Origin: DASRHT01 sp035293765
GTDB lineage: Bacteria > Chloroflexota > Ktedonobacteria > Ktedonobacterales > Ktedonobacteraceae
Direction: 5' to 3'
Length of the DNA: 64,000 nucleotides
Assembly (NCBI GenBank): GCA_035293765.1
Contig: DATGMF010000097.1
Coordinates: 62,001-126,000, forward strand
The translations under genes and the position numbers were made by a program. Shown here in pieces: positions 50,914-58,009 of the stretch. Under the pieces are notes generated by a model. The model was not told where the DNA came from and searched no databases. It saw only the letters and a program-made list of their open reading frames with translations. The first letter of the stretch is position 1, and the number at the start of each line of letters is the position of its first letter.

Positions 50914-50961
50914 TCCATAAACCTCATCAGCATAGCCCGATCTCTACCAATACAAAAACAA

Positions 50962-51112
50962 AAGCCGCAGCCCGAGGGGCCGTGGCTTGAATCATCTGCA
51001 TATCAGGTAGATCAGTGCCGCTTCCCTCCGCTGGTATGACCCAGATCAGGTTCTACAAGGGTCAGCGGTTCTCCGTTGGAACCACTTCTCAGCCAATCGG
51101 CTCCCCTAGCAG
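50962..51112 (-). ncRNA. TPP riboswitch with attenuator terminator
   Basis: The minus-strand RNA has the THI-box cores GGCTGAGAAGTGG and GACCCTTGTAGAACCTGATC followed by TACCAGCGGAGGGAAGCGGC (51020-51112). Downstream lies an intrinsic terminator (50962-50988: AAGCCACGGCCC / GGGCTGCGGCTT, then TTGTTTTTG). TPP binding should favour the terminator and shut off thiZXY. Confidence 0.96.
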
Positions 51113-51262
51113 CATTTCGTTATTCTGTTACCTCATAACATATCTCCTGAAGGGGGGAGTTGTCAATGTTAGGTATCAGGTTTGGTGCATATTGGCGACA
51201 ATGCACATTTCCAGGCGCTTGATCGCAGGGAATTGCTGATCAAGCGCCTGGAATTAGCATAA

Positions 51263-52732
51263 TTATTTCACCAGCAAACTAGCTGCCGCAGGTCCGGCAG
51301 CAGCCAGCACCAACTGCACCGCCACGGTGAGGACGAGCAGCGCGGCGGTCGCCAGCGTGATGGAGGTCGCCAGGCCAATCGGCGTGACCAGGTGGTCTTC
51401 CTTCTTGGGGGCGTCAAAGAACATGACTTTGACGATGCGCCCATAGTAGACCAGGGAGACGACGCTATTGAGCAAGGCGATGATGACGAGGCCGGATTGT
51501 CCGAGTCCCCAGGCAGAGGTGAAGAGGATTACTTTGCTCCAGAAGCCTGCCACGGGCGGGATGCCTGCCAGCGAGAGCAGACAGAGGGCCGTGCCGACGC
51601 TCAAGAGCGGCGCGCGCCTCCAGAGCCCGCGGAAGTCCTCGATCCTGTCGCCGCCGGTCAGATCCGCCAGGGCGATAATGCCGGCGAACGCGCCCAGATT
51701 GGTGATGACGTAGACCAGGATGAAGAAGAGCACGGCAGCGTTGCCGTCAGGGCTCTTCGTCGCCAGGCTGGCAATGAAGCCGACCAGGATGTAGCCCGCC
51801 TGCGCAATGCTGGAGTAGGCCATCATACGCTTCACGTTCGTCTGTACGGCTGCTACAAGGTTGCCCAGGGTCATGGTGAGAATCGCGACAATCGACAATA
51901 CCGTGATCAGCGAGGTCAGGTTGACCTGTCCCAGGCCGCCGTAGATGAAGACGCGGATCAGCGCGGCGAAGCCTGCTGCCTTAGAGCCGACCGAGAAGAA
52001 GGCTGTCGCGGGCGTCGGCGCACCTTCGTAAATATCGGGCGCCCACATGTGGAAGGGGACCGCCGAAATCTTGAAGCCGAAGCCAGCTATGATCAGCACA
52101 TCGGCAATCAAGATCAGGAGATTGCCATTGCTGATGCCGGTTTTGATCGAGGTGGCGATACCGATCAGGTCGGTCGTGCCGGTCAAGCCGTAGAGCAGCG
52201 CGAAGCCGTAGAGCAGGATCGCGGAGGACATCGCCCCCAATAGCACGTACTTCACGGCGGCTTCGGCTGATTTCTCATTGTTGCGGATCAGGCCCGCCAT
52301 TACATAGAGCGGGATACTGGTCAGTTCCAGCGAGATATAGATCGTGATTAATTCACCCGTGCTTGCCATCAACATCATGCCCACCACTGAGAAGAGCATG
52401 AGAGTGTAAAACTCGCCATCTGCCCTGACGTACCTGGCAACATAGCTATAGGACGCCAGAATCATCACAGCCGCGATCATCAGGAAAATTACTTTGAAAA
52501 AGATAGCGTATTGATCTACTACCAGCATGCCGAAAAAAGCTGTACGGGTGCCTGACAGCGTCAGCGCCTGCGAGATAGTAAAGCCGATTGGTACAGCCAG
52601 ACCGATCAGCGCCACGCCCGCGACCACGGCGCGCCGCTTCACGAACAGGTCTACTGCCATCACCACCAGCGCCAACAACGTCAGGCTCAACTCTGGCGCC
52701 AGCAGGTAGAGATCAGATAATTGAAAAGGCAT
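51263..52732 (-). CDS. nuoN: NADH-quinone oxidoreductase subunit N
   Basis: The 489-residue antiporter-like subunit has about 14 membrane helices with VKYVLLGAMSSAILLYG, AVPFHMWAPDIYEGAPTP, NVKRMMAYSSIAQAGYI and FSKV-type proton channel blocks. It is the last gene of the nuoJKLMN cluster and is separated from nuoM by 239 bases containing an R2 element. AAGGAG stands 7 bases before the ATG. The 50 bases after the stop toward the TPP riboswitch hold nothing clear. Confidence 0.95.
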   Translation of the reverse strand: MPFQLSDLYLLAPELSLTLLALVVMAVDLFVKRRAVVAGVALIGLAVPIGFTISQALTLSGTRTAFFGMLVVDQYAIFFKVIFLMIAAVMILASYSYVARYVRADGEFYTLMLFSVVGMMLMASTGELITIYISLELTSIPLYVMAGLIRNNEKSAEAAVKYVLLGAMSSAILLYGFALLYGLTGTTDLIGIATSIKTGISNGNLLILIADVLIIAGFGFKISAVPFHMWAPDIYEGAPTPATAFFSVGSKAAGFAALIRVFIYGGLGQVNLTSLITVLSIVAILTMTLGNLVAAVQTNVKRMMAYSSIAQAGYILVGFIASLATKSPDGNAAVLFFILVYVITNLGAFAGIIALADLTGGDRIEDFRGLWRRAPLLSVGTALCLLSLAGIPPVAGFWSKVILFTSAWGLGQSGLVIIALLNSVVSLVYYGRIVKVMFFDAPKKEDHLVTPIGLATSITLATAALLVLTVAVQLVLAAAGPAAASLLVK

Positions 52733-52817
52733 GGGAAACTCCTTACCCCACCTGGGGCCTCTCCCCCATCGCAGGGACCCGCTAATGCACAGTAACGAAT
52801 GATTCAGGGAATGCCCC

Positions 52818-52912
52818 CGTAGCGACGCGGTTCACCACGTCCGCTTTAGCGCCACATTCACCGTCTCCAAAGGAAGGCAGTAAACTGGACGCGCTCAAGC
52901 ACGTCGCTACAG
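52818..52912. repeat. R2 element pair between nuoM and nuoN
   Basis: CGTAGCGACGCGGTTCACCA...TTTAGCGCC (52818-52853) is mirrored by GGCAGTAAACTGGACGCGCT...CGTCGCTACAG (52876-52912). Compared with the 35171 element, GTAGGGAC has become GTAGCGAC in both arms, a compensating change. Confidence 0.65.
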
Positions 52913-52971
52913 AGAGATCGCCGGCATCATTTGTTCATCTGCATTATCGCGTTCCCACAATGGAAGCGCCG

Positions 52972-54552
52972 CTACTTTATCATAGCCGAAGCCGCCTGCA
53001 TAAGCTGGTGGAGGCTGGGCGTAATTATATCAATCAAAGGCTTAGGGTAAATGCCGACAATCACAATCACCACAGCCAGCGCCAGTAACGGGATCAGCTC
53101 GCGCCGGTTCGCATCGGGCAGCCAGCTCCACTTGGGATTAAACGGTCCGAAGAAGACGCGCTTGATCATCCAGAGCAGATAGCCAGCCGTTAAGATCATC
53201 GTGAAGACAGCAGCAGCCGTCGGCACGGTCCAGATGCGGAAGCTGCTGGTGAAAACCATATATTCAGCGACGAAACCGGCCAATCCTGGCAAGCCAAGCG
53301 AGGCCATCGCCGCGAAGGTGAAGAGCGTGCCAAGCCAGGGCATCTTCTTCGCCACACCGCCGAAAATCGCAATCTCGCGCGTATGAGCGTGGTCGTAAAT
53401 GACGCCGACGCAGAAGAAGAGCAGGCCGGTGATGATGCCGTGGCTGAACATCTGCACGGTTGCACCGGTCAGCGCCGCCTGGCGAAATGCCATATCGCCA
53501 ATGCCAGCCGCCGCCGCCACGCCCAGCAGGATCACGCCCATATGACTCACGCTGGAGTACGCGATCAGCTTCTTCATATCCTTCTGCACCAGGCAGATGC
53601 CCGCGCCGTAAAGGATGTTGATTACCGCGAGAACGACCAGCCAGCCGGAGAACTCGCGCACACCCAGCGGGAAGAGCGTCAGGCAGACGCGGATCAGGCC
53701 GTAAGCGCCCATTTTCAGCAGCACGCCCGCCAGAATTACGCTGACCTCCGTTGGCGCGTCCGTATGCGCATCCGGCAGCCAGGTATGGAACGGGAACATG
53801 GGAATCTTGACCGCGAAGGCCATGAAGATCAGCAGGAACGTCAGCAACTGCAAGCTCATCGTCACGCCAACGAGCGGGATCTGTACGCCGCCGACGATAA
53901 AATGGGTCGCAAAGTACTGCATGCTCGCCGTGTTAGCGCCGCCCTTGAAGTAGAGCAGCAGGATACCGGCCAGCATAAAGATACTGCCGAAGAAGGTGTA
54001 TAGCAGGAACTTCCAGGCCGAGTAGATGCGTCCCGGCATGCCATGCTTGATGACATCGCTGCCCCAGATACCGATCAGCAGGAACATCGGGGCCAGCTCG
54101 ACCTCCCAGAAGAGGAAGAAGAGCAGCAGATCGAGCGCCAGGAAGACGCCCATCACCCCCGCCTCCAGGACCAGCAGCAGGGCCATATAATCCTTGACGC
54201 GCGTCTTCTCCCAGCCGCCGATAATCGCCAGCAGCGTCAGCAACGCGTTCAAGAACACCATCGGCAAGCTCAAGCCATCAACGCCCAGGAAGTAATTGAT
54301 ATTGAGCTGGATCGAGCCCGCTTTCGCTTGAATCCAGGGAATGTTAATCGAATAGGGCAACTGGCTCAGGCTGCCAAAGCCAACCGGGCTGGTAGCTACC
54401 AGATAGGCCACATATAGCGTTAAGGCCAGGACTAGCGTAGCCGTGACCAGGGCAATCCAGCGAGCTGCTTTGACAGGCGTCAGATAGACAGCGATTGCGC
54501 CGATCACCGGTAACAGGATAATCCAGGTCAGAGCATTTGAGAATATCTCCAT
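52972..54552 (-). CDS. nuoM: NADH-quinone oxidoreductase subunit M
   Basis: The 526-residue proton-pumping subunit has about 14 helices. It has the conserved FFLFWEVELAPMFLLIGIWG glutamate, FAVKIPMFPFHTWLPDAHTDAPTEVSV, DMKKLIAYSSVSHMGVI, and a C-terminal FFGPFNP block. It begins 6 bases after the nuoL stop, so the two are coupled. Normal length. Confidence 0.96.
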   Translation of the reverse strand: MEIFSNALTWIILLPVIGAIAVYLTPVKAARWIALVTATLVLALTLYVAYLVATSPVGFGSLSQLPYSINIPWIQAKAGSIQLNINYFLGVDGLSLPMVFLNALLTLLAIIGGWEKTRVKDYMALLLVLEAGVMGVFLALDLLLFFLFWEVELAPMFLLIGIWGSDVIKHGMPGRIYSAWKFLLYTFFGSIFMLAGILLLYFKGGANTASMQYFATHFIVGGVQIPLVGVTMSLQLLTFLLIFMAFAVKIPMFPFHTWLPDAHTDAPTEVSVILAGVLLKMGAYGLIRVCLTLFPLGVREFSGWLVVLAVINILYGAGICLVQKDMKKLIAYSSVSHMGVILLGVAAAAGIGDMAFRQAALTGATVQMFSHGIITGLLFFCVGVIYDHAHTREIAIFGGVAKKMPWLGTLFTFAAMASLGLPGLAGFVAEYMVFTSSFRIWTVPTAAAVFTMILTAGYLLWMIKRVFFGPFNPKWSWLPDANRRELIPLLALAVVIVIVGIYPKPLIDIITPSLHQLMQAASAMIK

Positions 54553-54558
54553 GATTGC

Positions 54559-56727
54559 TTATCCTCTCACATAGGTGACCAGCACAAAAACAATCACCGC
54601 TAAGACCGCAATGCCGCCGAAGAAGCCGATCATGTACGTCTGCACGCGGCCCGTCTCGACCTTGCTGGTATCGCGCCCGAGCGTCGTCACAGCTCTGGCG
54701 GCTCCATTGACAATGCCATCGATGATGTAGGTATCAAACGCCTGCTCGATATGCGAGATGCCAAGCACGACGTAGCGCACAAACAGGTCGTAGAGCTGGT
54801 CTATATAGTAGCGGTTGTACAGGATGCGGTGCAGCGTGCGTAGCACTGCGTTGTTTTGCACGACGCTATGCAGCTTCGCCGGTTCCACCCACGCATAGAG
54901 CACATACGCTACTAGCAGACCCGCGAAAGAAACAATTACGCCAATCCAGGTATCGGGCGTAGCAAGCATTTTACCGATGTCCAGCGAGGGCGAGTTGGGG
55001 TTGAGGTAGGTAAAGAAGCCCACCCAGTAGCCTGCAATGACTGAAGGGATGGCGAGCAGGATCAGTGGGATCGTAATCGTGCGCGGCGATTCATGCGGCT
55101 CGCCCACGCCGCGATACGTTCCGCCCCATAGGCCGCCGACACGACCTCCTTTGCCGCCGAACGCCTGGATATAGGCCCGCAGCATATAGAACGCGGTCAG
55201 GCCAGCGGTGCCAAGCGTCAGCGCGTATAGTCCCCAATCGCCGTGCTCAAACGTCAGCCCGATGATGGTCTCCTTACTGAAGAAGCCGGAGAAGAAGGGG
55301 AAGCCAGAGATTGCCAGCGTCGCAATCAGCCAGGTAATCGCCGTGATCGGCATGCGGGTAGCCAGGCCGCCCATCAAGCGCATATCCTGCACCTCTTTAT
55401 GCGTTGCGTGGTGCAGCGAATGCAGCACACTGCCAGCGCCCAGGAAGAGCAGAGCCTTAAAGAACGCGTGAGTGAAGAGATGGAACATGCCGGGACCCGA
55501 TTGCAGTTCGGAACCGGCCACGCCCAGGCCCACAAACATGTAGCCTAGCTGACTGATCGTCGAAAAGGCCAGCACGCGCTTGAAGTCGGTCTGCACCAGC
55601 GCGATAGTCGCAGCGAAGGTTGCCGTGATTGCGCCAACCCAGGCCACTACTTCAAAGGCTGCGGGATCGGCGGCGGCAAAGAGCGGATAGGTGCGCGCCA
55701 CCATGTAGACGCCAGCCGCCACCATCGTCGCCGCGTGGATCAGCGCGCTCACGGGCGTCGGACCTTCCATCGCCGACGGCAACCAGACGTGCAGCGGAAC
55801 CTGCGCCGACTTACCAATCGCGCCGCAGAAGACCAGGATCATCGCCACCGTCAATAGCGTCTTATCCATCGTCTGCACCCGCGTCGCCAACTGGCTAAAC
55901 TCGAAGGTGCCAGTGCTGGTGAAGAGGATCATGATACCGATGATAAAGCCAACATCACCAACGCGGTTGACCACAAATGCCTGCAACGACGCGCTCGCGG
56001 GCGAGGGACGCTGCTCCTCCGGCTTGGCGCGTTTATTGATCCAGAAGCCGATCAGCAGGTACGAGCTCAGGCCCACCAGTTCCCAGCCGACAAAGATCAC
56101 CAGGAAGTTGCGCGCAAAGACAATTACTAGCATCGAGAATGCGAAAAGCGAGAGGTAGGAAAAGAAGCGCGCGTAACCTGCGGAGTCCTCCATATAGCCC
56201 TGCGAATAGAACTGCACCAGCAGCGAGACCGTCGTCACCACCACCATCATGGCAATCGCCAGATGATCAAGCTGGAACGCGACCACGTAACTGGCAGAGC
56301 CCTGCACCAGCCATTCGTATTGAAAAACCGTAATGCCTTGAGGGGGCAGCGCTTGAGGGCCTGTCTGAGGACCTATGAGCGTACTGATGAGCAGCACCCA
56401 GGAGTAAATACAGGCCAGGGCCATAATAGCAATAGCCACATAGCCGCTCACCTTAGCGCCTGTCGTTAGGTACGGTACTTTCGGGTCATCATCGTCGTCC
56501 TGACCATGCTCCCCATGATCATCACCTTCCGCTCCATGAACTTCGACCGCGTGCGCATCGGCGTGCGAGGTTGCGGAACCGCCTTCCCCCCCGTAGGGAC
56601 CAGATTTATCGCGTCCGCCCGATTTATCGCGGCTAAGGAGGTCCCAGGGGCGGGTTCCGAAAATAATCACAGCGAACGCCAGCAGCGGTGCGAGCAGGAT
56701 CAATCCAGAAAATTGATACAAAGCCAT
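54559..56727 (-). CDS. nuoL: NADH-quinone oxidoreductase subunit L with repeat-encoded loop
   Basis: NuoL is the distal antiporter-like subunit with the long lateral helix. Seen are GWELVGLSSYLLIGFW, GKSAQVPLHVWLPSAMEGPTPVSALIHAATMV, TDFKRVLAFSTISQLGYM and the C-terminal RYVVLGISHIEQAFD region. After the first helix there is an odd hydrophilic insertion of about 45 residues. Its start (residues 32-46, SRDKSGGRDKSGPYG) is encoded by an R2 repeat, and it continues with His/Asp-rich sequence ending in DDDDDP. The ATG at 56727 is used; a GTG at 56739 overlaps nuoK. Confidence 0.94.
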   Translation of the reverse strand: MALYQFSGLILLAPLLAFAVIIFGTRPWDLLSRDKSGGRDKSGPYGGEGGSATSHADAHAVEVHGAEGDDHGEHGQDDDDDPKVPYLTTGAKVSGYVAIAIMALACIYSWVLLISTLIGPQTGPQALPPQGITVFQYEWLVQGSASYVVAFQLDHLAIAMMVVVTTVSLLVQFYSQGYMEDSAGYARFFSYLSLFAFSMLVIVFARNFLVIFVGWELVGLSSYLLIGFWINKRAKPEEQRPSPASASLQAFVVNRVGDVGFIIGIMILFTSTGTFEFSQLATRVQTMDKTLLTVAMILVFCGAIGKSAQVPLHVWLPSAMEGPTPVSALIHAATMVAAGVYMVARTYPLFAAADPAAFEVVAWVGAITATFAATIALVQTDFKRVLAFSTISQLGYMFVGLGVAGSELQSGPGMFHLFTHAFFKALLFLGAGSVLHSLHHATHKEVQDMRLMGGLATRMPITAITWLIATLAISGFPFFSGFFSKETIIGLTFEHGDWGLYALTLGTAGLTAFYMLRAYIQAFGGKGGRVGGLWGGTYRGVGEPHESPRTITIPLILLAIPSVIAGYWVGFFTYLNPNSPSLDIGKMLATPDTWIGVIVSFAGLLVAYVLYAWVEPAKLHSVVQNNAVLRTLHRILYNRYYIDQLYDLFVRYVVLGISHIEQAFDTYIIDGIVNGAARAVTTLGRDTSKVETGRVQTYMIGFFGGIAVLAVIVFVLVTYVRG
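56591..56632. repeat. R2 copy inside nuoL
   Basis: CCGTAGGGACCAGATTTATC followed by GCGTCCGCCCGATTTATCGC. It matches the right arm of the 35171-35409 element read backwards, and lies in frame. Confidence 0.7.
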
Positions 56728-56732
56728 CGTGT

Positions 56733-57053
56733 TCACCACTTCATCATATCTATCTCGCCTACATCCACCGTATCACGCTTGCGATAGATCGCGATAATCA
56801 TCGCAAGGGCAACCGCCGCCTCGGCAGCGGCCACGGTGATAATGAAAATAGCGAAGATCTGTCCGGTCAGGTGAGTCGAATAGCCCCTGACCTGGTCGAA
56901 AAACGAAAAACCCACCATTGTGATATTGACCGCATTTAGCATAATCTCAATGCCCATCAATACAGCAATAGCATTGCGCTTGGAGATCGCCCCATAGAGG
57001 CCGATGCAGAAGAGGATGGCACCAAGCACCAGGAAATGATTGAGCGTCAACAT
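56733..57053 (-). CDS. nuoK: NADH-quinone oxidoreductase subunit K
   Basis: The 106-residue, three-helix subunit has GIEIMLNAVNITMVGFS, with the conserved membrane glutamate, and AAAEAAVALAMIIAIYR with the second. It lies 4 bases after nuoJ and overlaps or abuts nuoL. Confidence 0.96.
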   Translation of the reverse strand: MLTLNHFLVLGAILFCIGLYGAISKRNAIAVLMGIEIMLNAVNITMVGFSFFDQVRGYSTHLTGQIFAIFIITVAAAEAAVALAMIIAIYRKRDTVDVGEIDMMKW

Positions 57054-57057
57054 AGCA

Positions 57058-57582
57058 TTAATCCTCCCTACCGATGACTATCGCGCCGACAATCGCCACC
57101 AGCAGCACCAGGGAGGCAACTTCAAAGGGCAGCACATAGCTATAGGTCGTGGGACTGTAGAGCAATTGACCAATCGCCACCACATTATTAATGCCGGGCG
57201 GCAACTGTCCGGCTCCATTGCCCACGTTGGCGACCGCGCGTGGGCTATAGGCTGCGGCATACACGATAGTCGCGCCGACCAGGGCGCATATCACTACCGC
57301 GATCCCCCAGAGCCTGTTCGTCGGGTTTGTTCGCGCCTGTCCGCCGATACGTGTCAACATGAGCGCGAACAAAATCAGGATCGTCACCGCACCTGCGTAG
57401 ATCAGGATCTGCACAATCGCAATGAATTCGGCATTGAGCAGCACATAAATACCGGCTGCCATCGCAAATACCACCACCAGCGCAAGCGCGCTATGCACGA
57501 TATTGCGCAACCCCACCACCGCCAACGCTGCCCCCACCAGGATGACAGCGAAGATCCAGAATATGAGGGTGGCTAAGTCCAT
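57058..57582 (-). CDS. nuoJ: NADH-quinone oxidoreductase subunit J
   Basis: The 174-residue membrane subunit has five helices with IVQILIYAGAVTILILFALML, the conserved proton-path block. I start at the ATG at 57582, preceded by CGGAGGAATT; a longer frame from 57645 is unconserved. It is the first gene of the cluster. nuoA-I are not in the window, and upstream is only a 430-base gap with the promoter. Confidence 0.93.
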   Translation of the reverse strand: MDLATLIFWIFAVILVGAALAVVGLRNIVHSALALVVVFAMAAGIYVLLNAEFIAIVQILIYAGAVTILILFALMLTRIGGQARTNPTNRLWGIAVVICALVGATIVYAAAYSPRAVANVGNGAGQLPPGINNVVAIGQLLYSPTTYSYVLPFEVASLVLLVAIVGAIVIGRED

Positions 57583-57633
57583 AAAAAAATTCCTCCGGGT
57601 TATATCGGATATCGGATCGTTCTTCTCCGCGCT

Positions 57634-57677
57634 CCGTAGGGACAACGCCCACGATGAAACGGGGAGCTACCGGTTGC
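57634..57677. repeat. R2/R3 hybrid repeat in nuoJ leader region
   Basis: CCGTAGGGACAACGCCCACG and ATGAAACGGGGAGCTACCGG combine the R2 head with the R3 block, as at 14511-14562. Confidence 0.6.
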
Positions 57678-57732
57678 TTTGGAGCACGGAACACGTTCAA
57701 AGGTATATTCCTATCCTCGTTGATGATCTGTT

Positions 57733-57762
57733 ATTATCTGCTATATAGTATTGTAGCATCAA
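57733..57762 (-). promoter_or_regulatory. Possible promoter of nuoJKLMN
   Basis: On the minus strand TTGATG, an 18-base spacer and GATAAT, 150 bases before nuoJ. Confidence 0.4.
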
Positions 57763-57765
57763 GAT

Positions 57766-57787
57766 GCGACCCGGCGGTCCGGGTCGC
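57766..57787. promoter_or_regulatory. Perfect palindrome upstream of nuo promoter
   Basis: GCGACCCGG and CCGGGTCGC enclose CGGT, immediately upstream of the -35 box of the proposed nuoJ promoter. It may be an operator or a terminator of an upstream antisense transcript. Confidence 0.45.
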
Positions 57788-57952
57788 AGTGCTGCAACGC
57801 GTGATGAGTCCATTAGCGATTCTAACAAAACATCCGTCATGTGGCAAGGGGAAAATGTGCTCATTGTAACTCTCACACTGTGAAGATACGTGCTAATGCA
57901 TATACATCCTACCTAATGGCCCAATCTCACATGACATCTAACATGGTATGTA

Positions 57953-57961
57953 TGCTATAAT
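57953..57961 (+). promoter_or_regulatory. Extended -10 promoter of the pseudokinase gene
   Basis: TGCTATAAT is a consensus extended -10, 49 bases before the ATG. ATGACA lies 19 bases further up as a poor -35. Confidence 0.45.
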
Positions 57962-58009
57962 TTTCTCTAGAGCTCTAATCTTTTTGTGTAAAAGGCGTAT
58001 TAAGGGGTA

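Noticed and set aside
51392..52243. Long plus-strand frame opposite nuoN (283 codons)
   Set aside because: It is the shadow of a GC-rich membrane protein gene; Asp/Arg/Gln-rich composition without motif or ribosome binding site.
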